DNA of 64,000 nt, from assembly GCF_000716875.1 (NCBI RefSeq), contig NZ_JNWQ01000015.1, positions 27,286 to 91,285 on the forward strand, read 5' to 3'. The position numbers were made by a program, and so were the translations under genes. Each line of letters starts with the position of its first letter. Positions within the stretch are counted from its first letter, which is position 1. The notes below the pieces were generated by a model, which was given only the letters and a program-made list of their open reading frames with translations, ran no database searches and had not been told where the DNA came from. This stretch comes from Streptomyces novaecaesareae. Its GTDB lineage: Bacteria > Actinomycetota > Actinomycetes > Streptomycetales > Streptomycetaceae. This document shows, piece after piece, positions 43,167 through 50,634 of the stretch.

Positions 43167-44321
43167 GTGCGCCTGAACAGCTACGACGGTTGGTCCCCGC
43201 TCCAGGAGGTCGTCGTCGGATCGGCCGAGAACTACACGACCCACGAAACCGAACTCTCCTTCAAGCTGTTCTTCTACGACCAGCTCTCCGAGCAGAAGTC
43301 CTTCTACGACCGGCAGTACTACCCGGTGATCTCCCCGCGCGGCGCCGGGCAGGGCCCGGAGGCGAGCGCGCAGTCGCCCATCAAGAAGCGGTACGTGGAG
43401 GAACTGAACGAGGACGTGGAGGGCATCGCACGGACCCTGGAGTCCCTCTCGGTCACGGTGCACCGGCCGATGCCGCTGGCCGACGTCAGCAGTGTGGAGA
43501 CGCTGGCCTGGCCGGCCGCCGTGCTGCCGCCGCTGAACATCCGGGACAACACCCTGATCCTGGGCGACGAGATCATCGAGACCCCGCCGCAGGTGCGGTC
43601 CCGGTACTTCGAGACGCAGCTGCTGAAGAAGGTGTTCCAGGGCTACTTCGAGCAGGGCGCCCGGTGGACGGTGATGCCCCGGCCGATCATGACGGACGCC
43701 TCCTTCGACCCCTCGTACGCGGAGCGCTCGCCCGGCGGGCCGGCCGAGTTCATCAAGGAGCCGGCGTCCTCGCCGTACGACACCGGCTTCGAGATGATGA
43801 TCGACGGCGCGCAGTGCCTGCGCCTGGGCCGGGACCTGATGATCAACGTGTCGACGGCCAACCACGCCCTGGGCGTCGACTGGCTCGAACGCCACCTGGC
43901 GGGCCGGTTCCGGATCCACCGCGTCTCGATCACGGACAACCACATCGACAGCATGGTGCTCGCCCTGCGGCCGGGCCTGCTGCTGGTGCGCACCCCGCGG
44001 GTCGCGGAGCTGCTGCCCGAGCCGCTGCGCAAGTGGGACATGATCTTCGCCCCGGAGCCGGAGATCAACGCCTTCCCGTCCTACGACGATGACGACCTGG
44101 TGCTCACCAGCCCGTACATCGACCTCAACGTCCTGTCCGTGGACCAGGAGACGGTCCTGGTCAACGAGGCCTGCCCGGAGCTGATGCGGACCCTGGAGCG
44201 GCACGGCTTCACCGCCGTCCCGGTCCGCCACCGGCACCGCCGGCTGTTCGGCGGCGGCCTGCACTGCTTCACCCTGGACACCGTCCGCCGCGGCTCGACG
44301 CCCGAGGACTACCTGAGCTGA
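43167..44321 (+). CDS. amidinotransferase (guanidino group donor enzyme)
   Basis: A 384-residue protein of the L-arginine:amine amidinotransferase family (glycine amidinotransferase, StrB1, SxtG/CyrA type). It begins LNSYDGWSPLQEVVVGSAEN, the family N-terminus. The central PLNIRDNTLILGDEIIETP and EMMIDGAQCLRLGRDLMINVS hold the acidic residues that bind the guanidino group. NHALGVDWLERHL supplies the catalytic His, and the Cys near the C-terminus is in FGGGLHCFTLDTVRRG. It transfers an amidino group from arginine to an amine, giving a guanidine. GAAGGAGG upstream of the GTG is a good ribosome site. A strong terminator follows. Confidence 0.9.
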   Translation: MRLNSYDGWSPLQEVVVGSAENYTTHETELSFKLFFYDQLSEQKSFYDRQYYPVISPRGAGQGPEASAQSPIKKRYVEELNEDVEGIARTLESLSVTVHRPMPLADVSSVETLAWPAAVLPPLNIRDNTLILGDEIIETPPQVRSRYFETQLLKKVFQGYFEQGARWTVMPRPIMTDASFDPSYAERSPGGPAEFIKEPASSPYDTGFEMMIDGAQCLRLGRDLMINVSTANHALGVDWLERHLAGRFRIHRVSITDNHIDSMVLALRPGLLLVRTPRVAELLPEPLRKWDMIFAPEPEINAFPSYDDDDLVLTSPYIDLNVLSVDQETVLVNEACPELMRTLERHGFTAVPVRHRHRRLFGGGLHCFTLDTVRRGSTPEDYLS

Positions 44322-44333
44322 ATCCGGAGACAA

Positions 44334-44368
44334 CTGAGGGGCGGTCCCGTCGCGGGACCGCCCCTCAG
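44334..44368. terminator. bidirectional intrinsic terminator
   Basis: CTGAGGGGCGGTCCCG, a TCG loop, then the perfect 16-bp complement. It lies between the converging stops of the amidinotransferase (44321) and formyltransferase (44374) genes and can end both the plus operon from 40199 and the minus operon from 54294. Confidence 0.9.
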
Positions 44369-44373
44369 CCGTG

Positions 44374-45252
44374 CTAGCCGGCGTCGCGCGGGACCAGGCA
44401 GTCGATCGGCGGCTGCCGGCGCGGGATGTGCGGCACGCGTTCCAGGCCGAGCCGGATCCGCAGCCAGGCCCACAGGTCCAGGTGCGGCTTGCGGCTGCGG
44501 TGCCGGAAGGTCTCGCCGGTGTCCTCCTGGGCGACGGTCCGCAGCACGGTGTCGCCGGCCTCGAACACGGTGAGGATCTCGGCCAGCCGGTCGATCGCGA
44601 GGTGCACCGAACGGTCGTACAGGTGCTCGTCGTTGTCCTGCGGGAGGACCTCCGGGCGCACCACCTCGACCAGTTCGCCGCCGTCCAGCCGGGAGGTCAC
44701 CAGGTGCAGGCTGGCACCGATGCGCCGGTAGTCCTTGCGCAGGAAGGCGAAGAAGACGCAGTGGTTGCCCTTGTACTGCGGCAGGTACCCGCCGTGGATG
44801 TTGATCATCAGGCCGCCGGCCTCGATGACCGGGCGCTTCAGGTAGGTCGTCCCACAGACGATGGTGACGTCCGGTTCCAGGCCCTTGAGGAACGCCACGG
44901 CCTCCGGTGCGTTGATCCAGTCGACCGACAGCACCCGCTCCGGCTGCGGCGCCGGGGGCGTGAGCGCGGCGAAGTAGCGGCGCCGGTAGGCGGATCGGCC
45001 GGTGTAGCGCTGGCGGCGGACCTGGTAGGCGCGGGCGACGGCGTCCGTCCAGGCGCGCCGCGCCCAGAGTCGGCGCTGCTGTGCGGCGCCCGGTTCGATG
45101 ACGAGGCCGACGAGGTCCAGGTCTCGGGCGATCCTGGCGACGAGGTAGCGGTGGTGCGGGTCGTCGGAGCAGAGCACGGCCACCCGCAGCCGCGCGCCCG
45201 GGGCCTCCCGGGTGAGGTGCCACTCGTTGCCGTTGCGGCGTTCCACGCTCAT
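44374..45252 (-). CDS. folate-type formyltransferase
   Basis: A 292-residue formyl-transferase-domain protein (PurN/Fmt/ArnA type). The core is VTIVCGTTYLKRPVIEAGGLMINIHGGYLPQYKGNH, giving the catalytic Asn and His, and the Asp lies in SRLDGGELV. There is no fused C-terminal domain. It should transfer a formyl group from N10-formyl-tetrahydrofolate to an amine such as an N-hydroxy-ornithine-like or sugar amine. Its ATG overlaps the stop of the preceding FAD oxidase (ATGA), so it is the last gene of the minus operon and probably works on the same intermediate. Confidence 0.85.
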   Translation of the reverse strand: MSVERRNGNEWHLTREAPGARLRVAVLCSDDPHHRYLVARIARDLDLVGLVIEPGAAQQRRLWARRAWTDAVARAYQVRRQRYTGRSAYRRRYFAALTPPAPQPERVLSVDWINAPEAVAFLKGLEPDVTIVCGTTYLKRPVIEAGGLMINIHGGYLPQYKGNHCVFFAFLRKDYRRIGASLHLVTSRLDGGELVEVVRPEVLPQDNDEHLYDRSVHLAIDRLAEILTVFEAGDTVLRTVAQEDTGETFRHRSRKPHLDLWAWLRIRLGLERVPHIPRRQPPIDCLVPRDAG

Positions 45253-47084
45253 CGCAGCACCTGCCCGGCCGGGAGGACAGCAGAGGCGGCGGAAGCTGCG
45301 GAGGCAGCAGCGGAGGCGGCAGGGGTGCGCGGCCGGGCGTGGCCGTCCCCGGTGGGGTGCAGGAACCGCTCCAGGCGCAGCGGGTGGTACAGCTCGTGCA
45401 TCGGGTGGGGCCGTCCCTTCAGGGCGGCGACGACGGCCTGTGCCACGCTCGGCGCCTGGGCGAAGCCGCCCGTGTTGTGGCCACCGGTGATGACACCGAC
45501 CCCGTCGGCGGTGGTCGGCAGCGTCTCCAGGACGCCGAGGTTGGCGGAGGTCCAGGGGCGGACGCAGACCCGGCGGCTGCGCCGGAGCGAACCGTCGGCG
45601 CGGGCCCGGGCGTACGCCTGCGGGAAGAACTGCCGGCAGGTGTCCTCGACGGCGGCGAACATCCGCTCCAGGGCGGCGGGTTCGATGTCGGCGGGGTCGG
45701 CGCCGGTGTAGCCGTAGCCGGAGCCGACGATCAGGACGGGGCGGCCGCGGCCGTCGGTCCCCAGCGTCACGTTGGCGTCCTCGGTCAGGTGACCGCGCCG
45801 GGCGATCTTCAGCGAGTGGCCCAACTCGGGCTCCAGGTTGGGGAGTTCCATCCAGACGCCGAGCACGCCGTGGATCCGGCCGGCCGAGCGGGTGCCGGTC
45901 AGCAGCTCCCGGCCGTAGGCCCCCGGGGAGAACACGTAGCTGTCGGCCGTCACCACCTCGCCGGGCAGGCGCAGGCCGTGCAGCCGCCCGTCGTCGGCCC
46001 GTTCCAGCCGCTCGACCGGGGTGGACCAGCGGAACACCGCCCCGGCGCGCTCCAGCCAGGTGACCAGCCGGGCCATGAGGGCGTGCACGTCCACCGTGAA
46101 GCCGGGCACCTCCAGGCCGCCCGCCAACTCCCCGGTGGCACCGGCGAGTCCGGGGTGGCGCCGGCGGAGCTCCTTCGGGTCGAGGACGCCGCGCAGGGCG
46201 CCGAGGCCGGCGTGGCGCTGCGCCGACTGCTCCAGCTGCGCGCCGTCCGTGTAGAGCCGCAGGATTCCCGGCGCGTACCCGACGTCCTGGAAGAGGCCCG
46301 GGCACTCCTCCCGCAGCGTGCGCCAGAGCTTGCGGCTCTCCCGGTTGAACGAGAGAATGTCGTCATTGTAGATCTGGGCCAACCATCCTGGGACGCCCTC
46401 GAATTGGGAGACCCAGCGCTCCTCCTCGGCGGTGAACGGCGTCGCCTTCACCTTCCAGCCCCGGGCGTCGAGGGAGCGGCGGAAGACCCCGTTGACGAAC
46501 GGCCGGTCGGCGGCCGTCCTGGCGTGGTAGTCGTCGGCCTCGGTGAGGGTGAACATCCGGGCTCCGCCGCCGCCGCGGCTGCAGCCGTACGCCGACCAGT
46601 GCAGCGCCGTCCTCGGGTCGGGCCGCGCGTCCAGGATCCGCAGCCGGTGGCCGGCGCGGACCAGGTACCAGGCGGTGAGCAGGTTGACGACCCCGGCGCC
46701 GACCAGGACGACGTCGCGGCCGGGGGCCTGCGCCAGCGCGACCTGCTCGCCGCCCGTGCGGAGGTGCTGCTCGGCGTGGCGCAGCGCCGTCAGGAAGGCC
46801 CCGGTCGGCGGGCCGAGGGCCTCGACCAGCGGCAGCGCGGCGTCCGTCGGCCCGAACGGGGTGCCGACCGGCCCGAACGGGGCCGGCGCTGCCTCGAACG
46901 CCCGTACCGTCACCAGGTCCTGCGCCGACGGCCCGGGGCCCGCGGCCGGGGCCTCCCGGGCGTCGGCGACGACGACGGCCCGCCGGGGATCGGTGACGAA
47001 CCCCGCGCGGTCCCGCGGGTCCGTCCCGTCCTCGACGAGGTCGCGCACCGCGCGGTTCACTGGGCCGGTTACGACTATGGGCAT
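45249..47084 (-). CDS. FAD-dependent oxidoreductase (DAO type) with N-terminal extension
   Basis: A 611-residue enzyme. The FAD Rossmann motif DVVLVGAGVVNLLTAWYLVRAGHRLRILDA begins only at about residue 125, so a 120-residue N-terminal domain of unknown kind precedes the DAO fold (glycine/D-amino-acid oxidase family). The Ala/Ser-rich tail ([14 protein letters not shown]) looks flexible. Motifs typical of this family include YGCSRGGGGARMFTLTEADDYH and the C-terminal TGGHNTGGFAQAPSVAQAV. It may oxidise an amine or amino acid bound to the peptide. The start at 47084 has AGGGA upstream. The spacer before it holds a 12-nt tandem repeat. Confidence 0.8.
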   Translation of the reverse strand: MPIVVTGPVNRAVRDLVEDGTDPRDRAGFVTDPRRAVVVADAREAPAAGPGPSAQDLVTVRAFEAAPAPFGPVGTPFGPTDAALPLVEALGPPTGAFLTALRHAEQHLRTGGEQVALAQAPGRDVVLVGAGVVNLLTAWYLVRAGHRLRILDARPDPRTALHWSAYGCSRGGGGARMFTLTEADDYHARTAADRPFVNGVFRRSLDARGWKVKATPFTAEEERWVSQFEGVPGWLAQIYNDDILSFNRESRKLWRTLREECPGLFQDVGYAPGILRLYTDGAQLEQSAQRHAGLGALRGVLDPKELRRRHPGLAGATGELAGGLEVPGFTVDVHALMARLVTWLERAGAVFRWSTPVERLERADDGRLHGLRLPGEVVTADSYVFSPGAYGRELLTGTRSAGRIHGVLGVWMELPNLEPELGHSLKIARRGHLTEDANVTLGTDGRGRPVLIVGSGYGYTGADPADIEPAALERMFAAVEDTCRQFFPQAYARARADGSLRRSRRVCVRPWTSANLGVLETLPTTADGVGVITGGHNTGGFAQAPSVAQAVVAALKGRPHPMHELYHPLRLERFLHPTGDGHARPRTPAASAAASAASAASAVLPAGQVLR

Positions 47085-47110
47085 GGTGGTTCCCTGGTTC
47101 CCTACGGTCA

Positions 47111-47162
47111 TTCGTTCCGACGTTCATTCGTTCCGGGGTTCGTTCCGGGGTTCGTTCCGGGG
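47111..47162. repeat. 12-nt tandem repeat, three perfect units and one degenerate
   Basis: TTCGTTCCGGGG repeats at 47127-47138, 47139-47150 and 47151-47162; a 16-base degenerate unit precedes it. It lies between the KAS III-like stop (47180) and the oxidase start (47084) and begins about 15 bases beyond the stop on the minus strand. Confidence 0.9.
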
Positions 47163-47179
47163 TTCGGCGGGCCAGGTGG

Positions 47180-48148
47180 TCAGGCGAGGCGCTCGACGGC
47201 CAGCGAGGACCAGGAGTTGGGGCCGTCGCCGAAGGCCAGCACGTGCTCGCCCGGCCGGATCCCCCCGCGTTCGGCGCAGTGCGCCAGGGAGACCAGGCTG
47301 TCCGCGGAGAAGCAGTGCCCGTACTCGGCCATCGGGCCGATCAGCAGGCGGTCGAGCGGTACGCCCATCGCCGAGCAGAGGAACTCCTGGGCGACAGTGC
47401 GGTAGTTGGGGAAGATCAGGTGGTCGAAGTCCTCGACCGCGCGGCCGCACTGCCGGGCGATCTCCCCGGTGCCCGCCACGGCCAGCGCGACCGTGGCCAG
47501 GATCCGGCCGCCGGCGCCCGCCCCGGCCCCGGCCTCCGCGTCGGTGACGGTGGAGACGCCGTGCACCGCGAACCGCACGCCGTCCGCGGCCGGTTCGCCG
47601 CCCGGTCCGCCCCCTGGCTCGCCGCCCGCCTCCCCGGCGGTGACCAGGCAGGCCACGGCGCCATCGCTGACCACGGAGAGCGTGTCGGCCTGGCTGCGGT
47701 CCCCGTCCAGCACCCGGTCCGCCATCAGGAGCAGCACCCTGTGGTGCTCGCCCGAGCCGAGCGCCTGCCCGGCGAGGTGCAGGGCCGGGCCGAGGTTGCC
47801 GCAGTCGTGCCCGGAGACCCGCAGGTACCGGGTGGCGGGCAGGCCGAGTTCGCGGACCAGGTGGGTCAGCGAGTCGCTGCTGCCGTGGTCGTTCTCGCTC
47901 ACGTAGACCAGCAGGTCGGGCGGTTCGGCGGCGGCCTCGACGGTGCGGGCGCCGGCCGCCGCGGCGAGCTGCCAGATCTCCCGCTCGCTCGCCCGGTACC
48001 AGCTCAGTCCGGTGTCGGGGGCGAGCAGTTCGGGCGCCAGGCGGTCGGACAGTTCGGCGATGGGCCGCCGCTCGCCGTGCACGTACGCGAGGGCGGAGAG
48101 CTGGAGGGCGGCGGAGAGCTGGAGGGCGGAGGGCTGGAGGGCGCTCAT
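47180..48148 (-). CDS. KAS III-like enzyme with altered catalytic residues
   Basis: A 322-residue thiolase-fold protein of the 3-oxoacyl-ACP synthase III type. The nucleophile Cys is in YLRVSGHDCGNLGPALHLAG. The segment equivalent to VPHQAN reads IFPNYR, and the segment equivalent to GNTSAAS reads YGHCFSAD. By my alignment the catalytic His and Asn are exchanged. The C-terminal FGDGPNSWSSL replaces FGGGFTWGS. KAS III relatives in natural-product clusters can condense with malonyl-ACP or transfer an acyl group to an amine or alcohol. The N-terminus is a repeated SALQLSA stretch encoded by 15-nt DNA repeats. Confidence 0.75.
   Translation of the reverse strand: MSALQPSALQLSAALQLSALAYVHGERRPIAELSDRLAPELLAPDTGLSWYRASEREIWQLAAAAGARTVEAAAEPPDLLVYVSENDHGSSDSLTHLVRELGLPATRYLRVSGHDCGNLGPALHLAGQALGSGEHHRVLLLMADRVLDGDRSQADTLSVVSDGAVACLVTAGEAGGEPGGGPGGEPAADGVRFAVHGVSTVTDAEAGAGAGAGGRILATVALAVAGTGEIARQCGRAVEDFDHLIFPNYRTVAQEFLCSAMGVPLDRLLIGPMAEYGHCFSADSLVSLAHCAERGGIRPGEHVLAFGDGPNSWSSLAVERLA
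48099..48146. repeat. 15-nt tandem repeat within the KAS III-like gene 5' end
   Basis: About three and a half units of TCCGCCCTCCAGCTC type (read on the minus strand) encode SALQP-SALQL-SA-ALQL-SA at the N-terminus. It looks like spacer repeat that runs into the coding region. Confidence 0.8.
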
Positions 48149-48164
48149 CGGGCGCCGCCGGAGG

Positions 48165-49001
48165 TCACGTCCATGAGACCACGGTGCGGTCGTCGATGAA
48201 GCCCATCAGGAAGGACAGGTTGGTCCGGTTCCCGGTGCTGGCGTCCACGGCGTGCACGTAGGCGCCGTTGAAGACGTAGACGTCCCCGGGCCCGACCTCG
48301 ATGCGCAGTTCGTCGAAGCCGGTGAGAGCGTCGGCCGGGTAGGAGAACCCGGTGTGCTCGATCCCCAGCCGCCGGCGGCTCTCGTCGTCGGGGCGGATGT
48401 TCCAGATCACCAGCCGTCCGCCCGCCTCGTTCTCGACGCACATGTTGACCGCGCAGACCTCGTGGTCGCGCACGCCCTGGATCTCGAAGCCGGCCTGCCG
48501 GGGGTCCGCGCACTGCGCCTCGTCCTCGTGCGGTTCGAGGGCGAAGCTGCCCTCCTTGTCCCAGGCCCGGACCAGCGCCGGGCAGGCCTCGGCGCCCTCG
48601 TGTTCGGCGATCCTCAACACGGCGCCGTGCCGGGCGAGTTCGGCGGCCAGCCCGGAGCGGAAGGAGTGCCAGGGCGAGCCGGGCACGTCGAGCACCTCGC
48701 GGACGTCCACGGTGATCCGCGCGGTCTCGGCGAGGTAGGTCCCGGTCGACTTGTTCCAGTGGTACGAGCCGATGTAGTGCGAGGGCTCGCCCTCGCGGTG
48801 CCGGCGCGCCGGGCTGGACCAGAACCGGGCGACCGACTCCTTCTGCGCCTCGGCCGGGATCACCCCCCGGAACATGACGCCGAGCCGCCGGCCGTGCAGC
48901 ACCTCCAGGACCAGCCCTGGGTCGAACTCGGTCCGCTCCTCCAGGCGGAAGAACTCCGGATCCGCCTGGAATCCGGCGACTGGACGGGATTCTGGACTCA
49001 C
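48165..49001 (-). CDS. Fe(II)/2-oxoglutarate-dependent oxygenase
   Basis: A 278-residue oxygenase of the double-stranded beta-helix fold. The metal triad is the His and Asp of LEPHEDEAQ (HxD) and a distal His in GAYVHAVDA, and the 2OG Arg is in TGNRTNLSFLMGF. The start GTG at 49001 has GGAAGGCGG upstream; an alternative GTG at 49046 is possible. It lies between the carbamoyltransferase and KAS III-like genes, 16 bases from the latter. It probably hydroxylates an amino acid or the peptide, giving the hydroxyl that could be carbamoylated. Confidence 0.8.
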   Translation of the reverse strand: MSPESRPVAGFQADPEFFRLEERTEFDPGLVLEVLHGRRLGVMFRGVIPAEAQKESVARFWSSPARRHREGEPSHYIGSYHWNKSTGTYLAETARITVDVREVLDVPGSPWHSFRSGLAAELARHGAVLRIAEHEGAEACPALVRAWDKEGSFALEPHEDEAQCADPRQAGFEIQGVRDHEVCAVNMCVENEAGGRLVIWNIRPDDESRRRLGIEHTGFSYPADALTGFDELRIEVGPGDVYVFNGAYVHAVDASTGNRTNLSFLMGFIDDRTVVSWT

Positions 49002-49059
49002 GGTCGAACCGCCTTCCCGTTGGCGTGGCTGGGGTATGTCGAGCACGGCGTCGGTCGCC

Positions 49060-50634
49060 TCACGCCCTCGGCCCGCGGCGCACCGCGAAGGTGTCGCCCA
49101 CGACGTAGCCGTCCAGGCCGTGCTCCTCGCCGTACCGGACCAGGTCGCTGGTGCGGTTGATGAATCCGCGTCCGGAGAAGTTGAGCGAGGTGTTGCACAG
49201 CACGCTGAACCCGGTCAGGTCGCGGAAGGCCGTCAGCAGCCCGGCGATCTCCGGGTTCTGCTCCGGGGTCACCGTCTGCGCCCGGGCAGTGCCGTCGACG
49301 TGGGTGACGGCCTGCAGCGCGTCGGAGGTCACCTGGCTGAAGTAGAGCATCCACGGGTCGGGGACGGAGCCGCTGAACCAGCGCTCGGCGTCCTCCTCCA
49401 GGCAGATCGGGGCGATCGGCCGGTACCCCTCGCGCTGCTTGATCTTGTTGAGCCGGGTGGTGGTGTCGCGGCTGAACGGCGCGGCCAGGATGGAGCGGTT
49501 GCCGAGCGCGCGCGGGCCCATCTCCCAGCGGCCCTGCGCCCAGGCGACCACGTTCCCGTCGGCGATGAACCGGGCCACCTCGGCGAAGTCCAGCGGCCGC
49601 ACGTCGTACCGGGCCGGGTCGAAGGAGGCGTCCTCGACGAAGGCGTCGCCGGCGTAGACGTCCCACTCCACCGCGGCCGAGCCGGTGTAGTGCAGCTGCG
49701 CGTCGATGGCCGTGCCCAGGGCCGAGCCGCTGTCGTTCGGGCACGGCGGCACGAACACCTCGGGGAACAGTCCGCACTCGCGCCAGCGGCGGTTCCACTC
49801 GCAGTTGAGCGCGCAGCCGCCGGAGATCAGCAGCGGATAGCCCGCGGTGAGCTCCTTCGCGGCGTAGTCGTGGAAGCGCTCGAAGATCGCGTCGGAGAGC
49901 CGGGCCGCGACGTCCTTGTACTCCTGGGACTCCACGCCGATGTCGTGGAACGGGGTCCAGGTCATCTGGTCCTTGGCCAGGCTGAGGATGATCTGGTCCT
50001 GGTTCAGGATGAAGTCGATCAGCTCCCGCTCGACGGCCGTGGGGCCGCCCGGCCGGGCGAAGCCGGTCAGGGCCATCTGCTTGCCGGCGTCCTGGAGGCG
50101 CAGCAGGCCCTTGTTCGCGGGGAAGCGCGGATCGGCGAGGGCGAACAGGTAGGCGTACTTGTTGCCCGGGTCCGCCATGACATGGCGCAGGTGGGTCACC
50201 GCGCCGTGCTCGTCGACCAGGTAGAAGGAGCCGATGTTCCCCTCCCAGACCAGGCAGTAGCAGGGCTGCCCGGGCCGGAAGGAGGAGAGGCCGAGCGCGG
50301 TCATGATGTGCGAGCGTTCGTGCGTGGACGAGAAGATCCGCACGTCCTTGCCGAAGAACCGGCCGGCCTCGTCCGTCACCGAACCCGGGCCGACGCCGAA
50401 GTACCCCGTCCTGGACGGCGGTTCGACGGAGAACGCGCCCTTCACCCAGCCACCGACCGCCACGGCGTCGGGGATCCGGCCGAGCCGTTCCGCGGCCAGC
50501 AGCAGCACCTCGGCCGTCAGCCGGTCGTAGCGCGGGAACGAGTCCTTCTCGGCCTCCAGGGAGAACAGCAGCCGGCCGTCCTCGATCGCGGCGATCGCAC
50601 CGTCATGTCCTTCTTTGAATCCCAGAACCAGCAT
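49060..50634 (-). CDS. O-carbamoyltransferase, NodU/CmcH family
   Basis: A 524-residue carbamoyltransferase of the TobZ/NodU/CmcH/VioL group. The N-terminal ASKHA-type part begins MLVLGFKEGHDGAIAAIEDG, with the metal His pair in STHERSHIMTALGL. The YrdC-like C-terminal part has LISGGCALNCEWN, PPCPNDSGSALG, and WEMGPRALGNRSILA. It uses carbamoyl phosphate and ATP to form a carbamate on a hydroxyl group. The start at 50634 has GGAGG eight bases upstream and overlaps the adenylation gene by 32 bases. The neighbouring 2OG oxygenase may supply the hydroxyl acceptor. Confidence 0.92.
   Translation of the reverse strand: MLVLGFKEGHDGAIAAIEDGRLLFSLEAEKDSFPRYDRLTAEVLLLAAERLGRIPDAVAVGGWVKGAFSVEPPSRTGYFGVGPGSVTDEAGRFFGKDVRIFSSTHERSHIMTALGLSSFRPGQPCYCLVWEGNIGSFYLVDEHGAVTHLRHVMADPGNKYAYLFALADPRFPANKGLLRLQDAGKQMALTGFARPGGPTAVERELIDFILNQDQIILSLAKDQMTWTPFHDIGVESQEYKDVAARLSDAIFERFHDYAAKELTAGYPLLISGGCALNCEWNRRWRECGLFPEVFVPPCPNDSGSALGTAIDAQLHYTGSAAVEWDVYAGDAFVEDASFDPARYDVRPLDFAEVARFIADGNVVAWAQGRWEMGPRALGNRSILAAPFSRDTTTRLNKIKQREGYRPIAPICLEEDAERWFSGSVPDPWMLYFSQVTSDALQAVTHVDGTARAQTVTPEQNPEIAGLLTAFRDLTGFSVLCNTSLNFSGRGFINRTSDLVRYGEEHGLDGYVVGDTFAVRRGPRA

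Noticed and set aside
43167..50634. Saxitoxin-like pathway suggested by amidinotransferase plus O-carbamoyltransferase
   Set aside because: There is no SxtA-like polyketide/aminotransferase starter enzyme and the remaining genes are peptide-forming.
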